A stretch of 64,000 nt of DNA from Desertivirga arenae (GCF_017355785.1 NZ_JAFEWE010000003.1:434001-498000), one strand, 5' to 3'; positions 54,044 to 63,342 are shown, counted from the first letter of the stretch. The notes: generated by a model from the sequence alone, not told the origin. Translations and numbers: made by a program.

Positions 54044-56381
54044 CAGTTACAATGATTTGTTTAAGTTTTTGATACATGAAAGAGACAATTAAAAGTAAAA
54101 CACCCAGACAAAAGAAGGCTACTATTTTACCGGCGGCTGGAATATTTCTGATATCAAATAAGAATAATTTGAGCAGGGTGAGCGAAAACAAACTTAGTGA
54201 AATCACCCGTAAAGTTCTATTCTTATGATTCATTCCCAGCCACATAATAACAAAAGATGAAAGCCCCCAAAGCACTGGTAATCCTGTTTTTATATAAATA
54301 TTCTGGATAGCTGCAATTGTGTGTTTACTGGAGTGGAATACAATGTTACTAATAAGGTTTACCTCCAGACTTAAAAACAGAACAGCTGCAATGCAAAACA
54401 CCCAGAGGGTAGTCTTAAAGATCTCCGAACTGAGAACTGCGAAACATAATTTGATTAGCTGAACAAACAAACTGGCCATGATAATGACTGCTATCCAATG
54501 AGCAAGGAAGTGGTAAACAGAAACAGTTCGTTCCTCCAGTATCTGCCATTGGAGATAGTTAAAATTAGGTTCACAGATAAGGTAAATCACTATAGTTACG
54601 GCAATAATTATAGCTCTTACGTGATCAGTAAAAGTGTCTAACTTTAACCTAGAGCCTATTAAATTTAAAAGGAAAACGAAGGCTGGAACATATAACATCA
54701 AATAAAGAACATTAATATCGCCATCAGGAAAACGGGTATTGAATTGATGGTTAACCTCTAATATGCCCGACAGAAACAATAAAACGATAGCGGTGGCCTG
54801 GAATACGTTCCAGGGAATTTCAAATTCTTCCTCATCCTCGTGCATCCTTGCGAGAAAAGATAAGAGGAAGGTTCCAAGAGCAGAGAAAATGGTCGTTATA
54901 AATCCCTTATTAATGATCACCAAATAGATCTGCTCCGACCGATAGATCATCTTCCAATCCATTATCAGACTTATCATCATGGCCAGCCAGATGAGTTGCG
55001 AACTCCATTTGATAAGTCTTATTCCCGACTTCTGTGATAACCAATAAAGCAAAACGGATTCAGAAGCCCAGAACAAAGTAATATGATTTCCTTTGAGCTG
55101 AATTGGTGCTGTAAGTGAAACAAAGGTTAACGTAATACCAATCAGTAAGTATAGAATATTCGCATCAACTTTTTTATTTCTAAATAGAATATAGGACAAG
55201 CAAAGATTTATGAATGCCAGACCAGCAGTGAACAGGCCCCGGTATATCGTTGCGTCCATTGCAGCTAACAACCATAAACCGGCAGAAAAGTAAAGCGCAG
55301 TATTTATTAAAAGAATACTAAAATCAGATGCTATAAACGCTTTGTTTTCACGTACATTATAAGCAATATTTATTGCGAAGAACAGGAGGTAGAAAATAGT
55401 AGCATAGATAAATCCGATATAATAATTCGGTGCTGTTAAAGTGTATAATACTCCTGAAAAAACAATAACGGTTAACGCAAAGGATACAATATTGAGGATC
55501 CGCCAGGATTTAAATATCGCAATTACCAGCAACCCAGAATTCAATACAAGGAGATAAAGGAATAGTCCGTTGTAATTCGCATGACCTGTACTAAGCATGA
55601 AAGGGCTTGCCAACCCTCCAACTAAAGCAATGACTGCCAGCTCCTGCTTATCATAAAGCAAAGAAAGAGCTACAGCAAAGGCCGTAATCACAATCATTAT
55701 AATAAGTCCTACAATCTGACTGAAGAGGTGGAACTGATGGAAACCCAAGGCTATGGTAAAGTAAAAAACAGCTAAACCTCCACCAACGAGTACAGAGCTA
55801 AAGGCCTTAAATGTTTGACGAAGGCGGTGAGCGACGCCTATCAGTATTGCGCCTGCCACCATACCAATAGCAACACGTCCAACCGGTCCTATCCAGTTAG
55901 CATCAATTGCATATTTTACAAAGTAACCTATAGATAGCACCAGAATAGCAATACCGATTTTATTCACCAGGTTCTCGCCGATAAATTTTTCCAGGTCAGG
56001 ATATCTCTCAAAAAAAGATAGTTCTGGCTCAGGTTCTGGCAAGGGCCTTCTCCGTAAAACTTCCTGAGGTCTTTGTTCTGCCACTTGAGGAGTGGGCTTT
56101 GGAACTGGACCAGAGGGCCGAGGTTGATCTATTTGCTTTTCTAAAGCTTGAGGAATTGGAGCAGTTGGACCAGGCTTTGCAACTGGTTCCGGTGAAATAA
56201 CAGGTTTCTCCGCTCCTCTTTCTGGTTGCCTTTGGTCCAGCTTAGAAGATAGCCGGTTTAGCTGGGAACCTATTTTTTCCAGCTGATTCTCCAGATCATC
56301 TATTTTCTCTGATAGAGTCGATTTCTGCCGTACCACTAACACAAGTAGAAGCAGCAAAAGCACTATGATAAAAAATTCCAT
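54021..56381 (-). CDS. DUF2339 polytopic membrane protein
   Basis: A 786-aa inner-membrane protein. One N-terminal helix (1-16) is followed by a coiled coil (about 20-52, KIDDLENQLEKIGSQLNRLSSKLDQ region), a Pro-rich linker (about 55-120) and then a long series of more than 20 hydrophobic helices. FIGENLVNKIGIAILVLSIGYFVKYAID, shared with DUF2339 proteins, begins the membrane part. The short C-terminal tail is charged. It overlaps its DUF3999 partner by 23 nt. The family has no established function; the helix count suggests a channel, transporter or envelope-polymer role. Confidence 0.82.
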   Translation of the reverse strand: MEFFIIVLLLLLLVLVVRQKSTLSEKIDDLENQLEKIGSQLNRLSSKLDQRQPERGAEKPVISPEPVAKPGPTAPIPQALEKQIDQPRPSGPVPKPTPQVAEQRPQEVLRRRPLPEPEPELSFFERYPDLEKFIGENLVNKIGIAILVLSIGYFVKYAIDANWIGPVGRVAIGMVAGAILIGVAHRLRQTFKAFSSVLVGGGLAVFYFTIALGFHQFHLFSQIVGLIIMIVITAFAVALSLLYDKQELAVIALVGGLASPFMLSTGHANYNGLFLYLLVLNSGLLVIAIFKSWRILNIVSFALTVIVFSGVLYTLTAPNYYIGFIYATIFYLLFFAINIAYNVRENKAFIASDFSILLINTALYFSAGLWLLAAMDATIYRGLFTAGLAFINLCLSYILFRNKKVDANILYLLIGITLTFVSLTAPIQLKGNHITLFWASESVLLYWLSQKSGIRLIKWSSQLIWLAMMISLIMDWKMIYRSEQIYLVIINKGFITTIFSALGTFLLSFLARMHEDEEEFEIPWNVFQATAIVLLFLSGILEVNHQFNTRFPDGDINVLYLMLYVPAFVFLLNLIGSRLKLDTFTDHVRAIIIAVTIVIYLICEPNFNYLQWQILEERTVSVYHFLAHWIAVIIMASLFVQLIKLCFAVLSSEIFKTTLWVFCIAAVLFLSLEVNLISNIVFHSSKHTIAAIQNIYIKTGLPVLWGLSSFVIMWLGMNHKNRTLRVISLSLFSLTLLKLFLFDIRNIPAAGKIVAFFCLGVLLLIVSFMYQKLKQIIVTDEKQVED

Positions 56382-56497
56382 ATGAAGAGATAAGGTTTGA
56401 TAAATTTATAGAAAGATTTGAGAAAAAAGAGCAATTTATTTTCAAGTAGCGAAAATGAGGAATTAAATAGCATTAGAATCTTACGTATCCTTAAACT

Positions 56498-56505
56498 TAT
56501 CTTTA
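56498..56505 (+). promoter_or_regulatory. Candidate -7 box of the GNAT gene
   Basis: TATCTTTA, one mismatch from TAnnTTTG, ending 5 nt before the ATG at 56511. Confidence 0.4.
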
Positions 56506-56510
56506 CAACA

Positions 56511-56933
56511 ATGAAGAAGATAACTGCAGTTCCAGCAGAAATAGTTTGGCCTATCCGTCACCAGGTTATGTATCCTGATTTAAATTTGGATGATATTAAA
56601 CTAGAATCAGACCGGCTAGGGCAACACCTTGCACTGATTGAGGATGGAAAAGTAATAAGCGTGGTATCCTTGGTTAAAAGTGGCCAGGAACTACAGTTTC
56701 GCAAATTTGCTACTCTTAATGCATACCAGGGCAAAGGATATGGCTCTGCTTTACTAAAATATGTACTCGACCAGGCAGAAAAAGAACAATTCAAGAGAGT
56801 ATGGTGCAATGCAAGAGAAAGTGCGTCTTCATTTTATCAGCGATTTGGCTTCAGGAAGACTGAAAAAACATTTTTTAAGGACGGGTATGACTTCGTTATA
56901 ATGGAATTACTGATCCCAAAACCAAAATCTTAA
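56511..56933 (+). CDS. GNAT-family N-acetyltransferase
   Basis: A 140-aa acetyl-CoA-dependent acetyltransferase. The acetyl-CoA-binding motif A is seen as LQFRKFATLNAYQGKGYGSALLKYVLD, with the Q/R-x-x-G-x-G/A signature QGKGYG. Motif B includes SASSFYQRFGF with the usual Tyr. The N-terminus starts MKKITAVPAEIVWPIRHQV, common in small GNAT proteins of this phylum. The ATG at 56511 is chosen over a TTG at 56418 because the extra residues do not fit the family and a -7-like box lies between. Convergent with the next gene, stops 2 nt apart. Acetyl acceptor unknown. Confidence 0.87.
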   Translation: MKKITAVPAEIVWPIRHQVMYPDLNLDDIKLESDRLGQHLALIEDGKVISVVSLVKSGQELQFRKFATLNAYQGKGYGSALLKYVLDQAEKEQFKRVWCNARESASSFYQRFGFRKTEKTFFKDGYDFVIMELLIPKPKS

Positions 56934-56935
56934 TA

Positions 56936-58141
56936 TTAATTTCCCTGTATCAACTCATAGAACTTGTTCGCTGCTTCTGGGAGTTGAATTAACCTTTGCT
57001 TCAAAATTTGCTGATGCTCTGGTCCAACAATTGAATAAACTTCTTTTGGGTAAGCTTTAAAGGCTTCGGCAATGAGATCTTCTGTTAATCGGGACTGAAT
57101 AAAATGGGCTTCCCGTTCAAAGTCCTCTTTGGTTAACCTTTTAAGTATGGCTGCATCCAGAGACGCAGATTGCTCCATCAAACCTTCTACGCTCTTAAAT
57201 TCAGGAGTAAAGGATTGGAACATGTTAACAAAAAGACGTGATAATTTATTAATGCTACCGTTACCGAACCGGTAAAAGGCCATATCGCGGTCTATTGCCA
57301 GGGGAATAATTATAGCGCCTCCCGCCTCAGTCTTTTTCAGCCACTTCCAGTTGCCCTCATGCCGGTCCCAATCCGAGATTAACATATCGAATAGCCTGGT
57401 ACGAAGGTACAATATGCTGTCGACTCGAATATTTTCAGATTTCGAAGCTGAAAGCATTTCTTGCGTGTCTAATATTCGTACAGCACTGCCAGAGTCCTTT
57501 TTGGTATCGTCCCAGCGCCTGATCAAAGTAACTAATCTACCAGCCATCCGGTCATTGTATTTTCCCAATTTCTTGTCATAGGGAAAAAAATAGAACCGGG
57601 GTGTATCGCAATGAATATTTAAAGCGGGGGCCAATTCGGCTACAACAAGGCTTCCAAACGGATTCATTGAGCAGGCTTGATCGCGAAACATAGGACGAAG
57701 GATACTCGTTCTAAGGAAAGACGGCAGGGCAGCCGACTGGTCCTTATTCACAGATCGAACAGACCAAATCTGACCAGAACTATCTCTTACTTTGATTCCT
57801 ATTGTTTGATGCCTTCCTGTGAAATCAATGGGTATTAATCCCCCCTTTACTTCCCCAAGCTTCAGAACTGGTACTGTGATTTCAAGGTGCCACAACTCCC
57901 TGTAAGCAGAACCAAGTAACCACCTGACTAGGTTACCGCGACGGTAAAAGTCTCCCGGCACAACTTCTATTGAGTCGGCGATAGTATGAATATTAAACTT
58001 TAGAGCAGCCACCTTTAATCGCTCTTCATTTGAAAAAGCTTTTCTCTCCCTTGAATTTAAAATGTTGGGAAGGATAAAGAATCCAACCAGGAACAAAAAT
58101 AGGAATAAGGATAGGCGCGTATACCACCGGATTCTTTTCAT
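56936..58141 (-). CDS. Membrane-anchored protein with HipA/Fam20-like atypical kinase motifs
   Basis: A 401-aa protein with one N-terminal helix (about 8-27, LSLFLFLFLVGFFILPNI), placing the rest outside the inner membrane. Residues 251-265 read FDMLISDWDRHEGNW and are followed by IPLAIDRDMAF at 280-288. Asp259-x4-Asn264 then Asp284 repeats the catalytic-Asp/metal-Asn/metal-Asp spacing of HipA-like kinases (5 and about 18-20 residues), and SVRSVNKDQ with Lys133 could supply the nucleotide-binding lysine. The comparison is from memory of the fold. No known family name was recognised. It would be an unusual secreted-side kinase or a pseudo-kinase. Convergent with GNAT. Confidence 0.7.
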   Translation of the reverse strand: MKRIRWYTRLSLFLFLFLVGFFILPNILNSRERKAFSNEERLKVAALKFNIHTIADSIEVVPGDFYRRGNLVRWLLGSAYRELWHLEITVPVLKLGEVKGGLIPIDFTGRHQTIGIKVRDSSGQIWSVRSVNKDQSAALPSFLRTSILRPMFRDQACSMNPFGSLVVAELAPALNIHCDTPRFYFFPYDKKLGKYNDRMAGRLVTLIRRWDDTKKDSGSAVRILDTQEMLSASKSENIRVDSILYLRTRLFDMLISDWDRHEGNWKWLKKTEAGGAIIIPLAIDRDMAFYRFGNGSINKLSRLFVNMFQSFTPEFKSVEGLMEQSASLDAAILKRLTKEDFEREAHFIQSRLTEDLIAEAFKAYPKEVYSIVGPEHQQILKQRLIQLPEAANKFYELIQGN

Positions 58142-58291
58142 CAGGAAGAGCTTAATGGGAAAGGATTAACATTTCTCCTCACCTTGCTATTAGAAACCAT
58201 ATATAATAGCTTTAGGTTTTAATCCCTAAACAAGAAATCCAAGCAGACCATGAGGGGGCTACGCGGATTAGAATGTCGATACCTCGTAAGA

Positions 58292-59053
58292 TTAAAAATT
58301 CACTACTGCCCCTCCGTCAACAGGCAACACCACTCCCGTTACATAACGGGCGGCTTTAGAGCTTAGAAATACGGCTGCGTTCCCAATGTCCTCAGTGGTC
58401 CCAAAACCAGGCATCGCTATCCTGTTAATGATCTTTTCCTTCCTTGCAGGGTCAGAATTAATAGCATTTAAGAACATAGGGGATTCAATCCATCCTGGAG
58501 CAATGGTATTTACACGAACATTATAAGGAGAGTATTCTGTAACTAAATTATTCATCAGGCCTGTCAACGCTGCTTTCGATGTTCCGTAAGCTGCTACTCT
58601 GTCAATCCCGAATATCCCCGCCATAGATCCGATAAAAATGATAGAGCCTTCTTTCTGTTCCATCATCTTTCGTGCGCATTCTCTAGTTAATGAAAATACG
58701 GATAGCAGGTTAGTTTGTAAAATTCCAGCGAACTCCTCGTCTGTAGTGTCCTTTGAGAACTTCTTTAGGTGGATCCCAGCATTATTAACCAGGATATCAA
58801 TTGAACCGTACTTTTCATTTATCTCCGCCAATACTTGTGGGATAGCTGAGGTATTGGTAATATCAAAAACCAAATAGGAAGAATGTTCTCCTAATTCTTC
58901 GACGGCTTCCTGTAATATAGCTTCCCTCCTTCCCGTAATCACAACCTTTGCTCCTGCTTGTATTAATGCTCTACTTATTCCTAGTCCAATACCTGTGCCT
59001 CCCCCTGTTACCAGAGCAAGCTTTCCTGATAATGAAAATGCATGTTGTGCCAT
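58292..59053 (-). CDS. SDR-family oxidoreductase, gluconate/KduD-like
   Basis: Classical short-chain dehydrogenase, 253 aa, cytoplasmic. The cofactor motif is TGGGTGIG (16-23), the structural NNAG is at 90-93, and the catalytic triad is Ser143, Tyr156 and Lys160 (YGTSK). The sequence ends VVLPVDGGAVVNF, as in gluconate 5-dehydrogenase and 2-deoxy-D-gluconate 3-dehydrogenase (KduD) relatives. Co-transcribed with an enolase-superfamily dehydratase whose stop lies 2 nt upstream. With that partner it probably oxidises or reduces a sugar acid. Exact substrate is not assigned. Confidence 0.87.
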   Translation of the reverse strand: MAQHAFSLSGKLALVTGGGTGIGLGISRALIQAGAKVVITGRREAILQEAVEELGEHSSYLVFDITNTSAIPQVLAEINEKYGSIDILVNNAGIHLKKFSKDTTDEEFAGILQTNLLSVFSLTRECARKMMEQKEGSIIFIGSMAGIFGIDRVAAYGTSKAALTGLMNNLVTEYSPYNVRVNTIAPGWIESPMFLNAINSDPARKEKIINRIAMPGFGTTEDIGNAAVFLSSKAARYVTGVVLPVDGGAVVNF

Positions 59054-59055
59054 CG

Positions 59056-60144
59056 TTATAGCTTGATTTCGTTTAAAAACTTATCCACGAAATTAAATCC
59101 CCATCCTGGCCCTTCGTGTGGATAAGCAAAGCCGTCTTTTACCAGCATTGGTTTATCAATCAAAGGATCAATCCAGTCAAATGACTCAACACCAACGCCA
59201 TTAGGGATGGAACAAACCAGAGGTACATCATAGTCCTTATAATAATGAGGCAATACTGGAATATGATAAGAATTGGCCAAGGCAGCGCTTTCACGCCACT
59301 CCTCAACACTGCCGATCCTTAAAAGGTCTGGTTGCCAGATATCCAATGCATTCCGCTGCAGTAACTGAAGTAAAGGAACGGTATCGTACTCGCGTTCGCC
59401 CATTGCAAGAGAAATCCCTGTCTGTTGTTTTAACATACGGTACCCTTCAAAATCCTGGTGATGTATAGGCTCCTCAAACCAGAAGATCTCCAGTTCCTGG
59501 GCTGCCCTTGCTAGCTGAACCGCTGCCGGAACTGTCATTCCCTGATTAGCATCCATCATTATGTTTACCTGGGTGCCCACAGCACCTCGCACTGCCTTGA
59601 GACGTTCAAGATCTGTCTTCCAGTCAGGTGATCCAACCTTAATCTTTACGGCTTTGAAACCTCGGGATGCATAGTCTGTCACCTCTTTGATCAATTCTTC
59701 TGTAGAGTATGAGACCCAGCCCCCGCTACCGTAGATATTACATTTTTCCTTGTATGTTCCAAGTAGTTTTCCAACAGGTTGATTCAAGTATTTGCCCCAT
59801 GCATCCCACATTGCAATATTAATAGCAGCTCTGGCCCATTTACTTACACCCGAATTGCCAAAGTATTCCGAGAGGTCGTCAAGCTTTTTCAAAACTTTAC
59901 CAGTTTCGTTCACTGCATAGCCTTTAACATGAGGTAGCAGGTCTTTGAATGCTCCTGAGATAGCGGATGGCGAATATTGAAAAGACAAAAGATAAGCCTC
60001 TCCTATTATCCCATTTTCTAATTGCAGCCGCAGTACAAGGAAGGATATTTCACTTAGTGTATGTGTTGCATCAGCAATAGGCTTCTTTAATTCAGCCGTT
60101 GCTTTATAAAGTTTAAAATCTTTGATATTTATTGAAGAACTCAT
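59056..60144 (-). CDS. Enolase-superfamily sugar-acid dehydratase (mandelate racemase / muconate lactonising type)
   Basis: A 362-aa TIM-barrel enzyme with an N-terminal capping domain. The residues of the family are readable: Lys167-x-Lys169 (KIKVG), metal ligands Asp198 (DANQG), Glu224 (FEEP) and Glu250 (MGERE), then Asp273 (QPDLLRIG) and His300 (LPHYYKD), the Asp-His dyad of the mandelate-racemase subgroup. Such proteins dehydrate aldonic or uronic acids. It precedes the SDR gene by 2 nt and is divergent from an AraC/XylR regulator, so it is likely the first step of a sugar-acid pathway. The specific sugar is unknown. Confidence 0.87.
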   Translation of the reverse strand: MSSSINIKDFKLYKATAELKKPIADATHTLSEISFLVLRLQLENGIIGEAYLLSFQYSPSAISGAFKDLLPHVKGYAVNETGKVLKKLDDLSEYFGNSGVSKWARAAINIAMWDAWGKYLNQPVGKLLGTYKEKCNIYGSGGWVSYSTEELIKEVTDYASRGFKAVKIKVGSPDWKTDLERLKAVRGAVGTQVNIMMDANQGMTVPAAVQLARAAQELEIFWFEEPIHHQDFEGYRMLKQQTGISLAMGEREYDTVPLLQLLQRNALDIWQPDLLRIGSVEEWRESAALANSYHIPVLPHYYKDYDVPLVCSIPNGVGVESFDWIDPLIDKPMLVKDGFAYPHEGPGWGFNFVDKFLNEIKL

Positions 60145-60177
60145 ACTTCAAAAATAATTGCTCCTGAAACTTCATCT

Positions 60178-60195
60178 TTAGCCTTTTTTGGCTAA
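60178..60195. promoter_or_regulatory. Palindrome in the divergent promoter region, candidate operator
   Basis: TTAGCC-N6-GGCTAA, a perfect dyad with a T6 spacer, sits 25 nt before the regulator ATG and 33 nt before the dehydratase ATG in a 76-bp divergent gap. It is well placed for binding by the adjacent XylR-like regulator. Confidence 0.6.
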
Positions 60196-60220
60196 TTTAT
60201 CGCCATTTATTACCTAAGCA

Positions 60221-61372
60221 ATGAGGCAAAGAAAAAAGGTTTTTGTACATCTTGATTCAGGCAGAGGTTACAGTCGCGATATTCTGAGAGGAATTTATGA
60301 TTACAACAACCAGCTTAGTCACTGGGACATTGTCTTTGAACCGGCGTACTTTCTAAGAGGCGATAGAAAGAGGAACGACCTCAGCATTATTAACACTATA
60401 AAACCTGATGCATGTATTCTTGAATTTTCTGACAACATTCCTGAGTTGATAAATATGGGGATACCTGTAATTCAGGTTACCTCTGTTGATCACGTGCCTG
60501 GGGTTCCATTCGTTTCGGGCAATTATGAATCAGACGGAAAACTAGCGGCAGAATATTTTAAAAGAAAAGGATTCAGACATTTGGCTTTCTTTGGTTTAAG
60601 AAACTTAAGCTGGTCTGAGACCCGTTTGGAAAGCTTCAGAAAATATGCACAATTTCCCGACCATGCCCTGCATACCTACCTTCTTGAAGGCAGCGAAGCC
60701 GATGTTTTATCGAACAATTTTGAAAAGCTCTCCCTTTGGTTAACAGAACTTCCGAAGCCAATAGGGATTTTATGTTGCAATGATAACTTTGGACAGATCC
60801 TAATCAACTCCTGTTCCGCTAGCGGCCTTAGAGTTCCTCACGAAGTTGCAGTGCTCGGGATTGATAACGATGAGCTGCTTTGCAACATCACCTATCCTAA
60901 CCTTTCGAGCATTATCCGCAATCATCATAAGATAGCCTTTGATATTTGTGATCTGCTAAAGGAGATGATGGCAGGAACAGACGGTTCTTCCAAGGTGATT
61001 TCTGCTGAAGCGCTCGACGTTTTTGAACGAAGTTCGAGCGACACTATTGCATCTTCAGATCCTGACGTATCTCAGGCTATTAACTATATCTCAGAAAACC
61101 TTCGTTCCCCAATTACAGTGAATGAAGTAGCAAGTCATTGCAAGGTATCTGCACGGAAATTAAACACCAAATTCAGGAAACTTACGGGGAATTCAGTTCA
61201 TCAGGAGATTCAGCTAAGAAAGCTTAACCAGTTCAAACGCATGCTAGAATCTAAAAAGACAATCAAGGAAATTGCGTTTGAACTGGGTTTTGAAGATGCA
61301 AGCCATGTAAGCCGTTGGTTTACTAACCTGGAAGGCACAGCCCCACTTGTATGGAAGAAAAAATTTCTTTAA
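60221..61372 (+). CDS. XylR-like AraC-family transcriptional regulator
   Basis: A 383-aa regulator. The N-terminal 270 residues form a periplasmic-binding-like LacI/GalR sensor domain (VFVHLDSGRGYSRDILRGIYDY, FVSGNYESDGKLAAEYFKRKGFRHLAFFG). The C-terminal 100 are an AraC-type pair of helix-turn-helices (DVSQAINYISENLR, VNEVASHCKVSARKLNTKF, IKEIAFELGFEDASHVSRWF). This is the layout of E. coli XylR, which binds a sugar and activates transcription. It is divergent from the dehydratase-SDR operon with a palindrome between, so it probably controls that operon in response to a sugar or sugar acid. Starts at the ATG 60221. Confidence 0.9.
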   Translation: MRQRKKVFVHLDSGRGYSRDILRGIYDYNNQLSHWDIVFEPAYFLRGDRKRNDLSIINTIKPDACILEFSDNIPELINMGIPVIQVTSVDHVPGVPFVSGNYESDGKLAAEYFKRKGFRHLAFFGLRNLSWSETRLESFRKYAQFPDHALHTYLLEGSEADVLSNNFEKLSLWLTELPKPIGILCCNDNFGQILINSCSASGLRVPHEVAVLGIDNDELLCNITYPNLSSIIRNHHKIAFDICDLLKEMMAGTDGSSKVISAEALDVFERSSSDTIASSDPDVSQAINYISENLRSPITVNEVASHCKVSARKLNTKFRKLTGNSVHQEIQLRKLNQFKRMLESKKTIKEIAFELGFEDASHVSRWFTNLEGTAPLVWKKKFL

Positions 61373-61378
61373 AATGCC

Positions 61379-62596
61379 TTAGGCCATTAAAGCTTCTTCT
61401 TCCAATTCTTTTGGAGCCTGTCCTGTGTATAGCTTCCTATATAGTAAGTGAACAAAGGCTGCAGCAATACCAAATCCTATTCCCACTAGCAAAACGCCGT
61501 TCCATTGCCATTGCTGCCAGGCCAATCCTGCTAAATAAGTTCCTGTGGATCCGCCGACAAAGTATGTAGTCATATAAACCGTATTTAAACGATTATTAGC
61601 ATGAGGATGCAGTGAGAATATAGAGGATTGATTCATGATATGAAGGGCCTGCATGGCAACATCAAGTACTACAACGCCAATGATTAAACCAAGATAGGTA
61701 TTACCACCAGCCCAGAGAACGCCCCATGAGCCTAGGAATACAGCTAATAGAATCCAGGTAAGTTTATTATAAGAGATAGTTTTTGCCAGCTTACCTGTAA
61801 AAGCAGCCATTAAGGCACCGAGTATTCCAAGAAAACCAAAGGATCCGGCAACAGCGCTTCCGGCATTAAAAGGGGCCTGCTCAAGATGGAAGACTAATGA
61901 AGTCCAGAAGGCACTGAAAGAGGCAAACAAGAACGCCCCCCTAAATGATGCTGCCTGTAAGGCAGGTTCTGTTTTAGCGTAATGAAAAACAGATTTCATT
62001 AACTCCTTATATGAACCTTTGTATTGAGGATGCACTTCGGGTAATTTCCACCAAATGAAAATCCAAAGCAAGACCATTATCCCTGCTGCTATAAAGAACA
62101 TACTTCTCCAACCCCAGATATTTCCAACGTATCCACTAAGGATTCGCGATCCAAGAATTCCGACTAAAAGTCCGCTCATTACCAGACCTATAGAATGGGT
62201 ACGTTTTTCCGGATGGGAAAGACTAGCCGCCATTGGAATAAATAATTGAGGGACAACGGAGGTTAAGCCGGTTAGAAAACTAAAAACATATAAGAGAGAT
62301 AGAGATGGACTCAATGCCATGCCCAGTACAGCGGCCAATATCAAGGCAAAGTCGATTACAATAAGCTTCTTGCGTTTTAACAGATCACCAAGAGGTACGA
62401 TGATCAGTAAGCCAAGGGCATATCCCATCTGGGTGAGCATCGGTATTTTGCTTACACTTTCGTCCGAGACTTGAAATTCCTTGGCAATAAGGGTTAATAA
62501 GGGTTGGTTATAGTAATTGTTAGCAACTACCAAACCTGAGGAAATAGCCATCAGCCATAATACTGCTGGTGTTAATGTTTTTTTATGTTGATCCAT
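61379..62596 (-). CDS. MFS transporter (YnfM/DHA1-like)
   Basis: Inner-membrane efflux-type transporter of 405 aa with 12 predicted helices. Motif A follows TM2 (VPLGDLLKRKKLIVID), and LWLMAISSGLVVANNYYNQPLL in TM1 is characteristic of a broad Bacteroidota/Proteobacteria MFS group related to YnfM. The ATG at 62596 (MDQHKKTLTPAV) is chosen over an in-frame TTG nine bases upstream. It lies 6 nt from the convergent XylR-like gene and 147 bp downstream of a same-strand Crp/Fnr regulator, which may control it. Substrate unknown. Confidence 0.86.
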   Translation of the reverse strand: MDQHKKTLTPAVLWLMAISSGLVVANNYYNQPLLTLIAKEFQVSDESVSKIPMLTQMGYALGLLIIVPLGDLLKRKKLIVIDFALILAAVLGMALSPSLSLLYVFSFLTGLTSVVPQLFIPMAASLSHPEKRTHSIGLVMSGLLVGILGSRILSGYVGNIWGWRSMFFIAAGIMVLLWIFIWWKLPEVHPQYKGSYKELMKSVFHYAKTEPALQAASFRGAFLFASFSAFWTSLVFHLEQAPFNAGSAVAGSFGFLGILGALMAAFTGKLAKTISYNKLTWILLAVFLGSWGVLWAGGNTYLGLIIGVVVLDVAMQALHIMNQSSIFSLHPHANNRLNTVYMTTYFVGGSTGTYLAGLAWQQWQWNGVLLVGIGFGIAAAFVHLLYRKLYTGQAPKELEEEALMA

Positions 62597-62742
62597 GATT
62601 GACAATTTTATGCAGACCTCTAATGAAGCTTGCTCTTTGTGTAATGTTTTAAATTATCGTAGCTACAACACAAAAATGCACAGGAGGGATTTAATTACTC
62701 ATGATCTGGATTAAGAAATAAAGTTGATCTGGTTCAACTTTT

Positions 62743-63342
62743 TTAAATGTTATTCTTTGTTTTTGTTACCCGTTTATTACGCAATCGCGAAAGGTATTCG
62801 GTGGACATTCCTAAAAAAGAAGCTAGGGCATATTGAGGAACCCGTTGGACAAAAAGCGGATAGCGATTCAGAAAGTCCTGATACCTCTCCTCGGCTGTCA
62901 TCGTGAGATTGCTAATCACTCTACGCTGTTGGTAAGCCAGGCCTCTTTCAGCAATCCTACAAAAAAAGGTTTCAAACTTTGGATTCTGAATTTTCAGCTC
63001 CTGCTCTTTTGTAAAATCCAGGGCTAATACCATACTATCTTCCAGCGCTACAACGAACATTGTCGCTTTCTGTTGGTATAGATAAGCATTATAATCAGTT
63101 ATCCACCAGTCATCGATAGCAAAAGAAACGGTGTGATCGTGTCCCTCTTCCGTTACTACATAGGCTCTAAAAGCACCCTGTAATACGTAGTAGCGATTGG
63201 GAACTGGAAAGTCGGGCTGAACAATGAACTGGCGTTTCTTGATAAATATTTTTTTAAATGCAGTATTGAAGACAGAAGCTTCTTCCTCATTTATATCAAC
63301 AAACCTTCTAATGTAGTCAATTATTGCACTTCCTTCTGCCAT
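62743..63342 (-). CDS. Crp/Fnr-family transcriptional regulator
   Basis: A 199-aa regulator with a cyclic-nucleotide-binding beta-roll (about 20-115, KRQFIVQPDFPVPNRYYVLQGAFRAY) and a C-terminal helix-turn-helix (about 165-195, VPQYALASFLGMSTEYLSRLRN). No Fnr-type N-terminal cysteine cluster is seen, and the roll lacks an obvious Arg-Ser cAMP pocket, so the ligand is unknown; this subgroup is common in Bacteroidota next to transporters. It is upstream of the MFS gene on the same strand with 146 bp between, and may regulate it. Confidence 0.85.
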   Translation of the reverse strand: MAEGSAIIDYIRRFVDINEEEASVFNTAFKKIFIKKRQFIVQPDFPVPNRYYVLQGAFRAYVVTEEGHDHTVSFAIDDWWITDYNAYLYQQKATMFVVALEDSMVLALDFTKEQELKIQNPKFETFFCRIAERGLAYQQRRVISNLTMTAEERYQDFLNRYPLFVQRVPQYALASFLGMSTEYLSRLRNKRVTKTKNNI

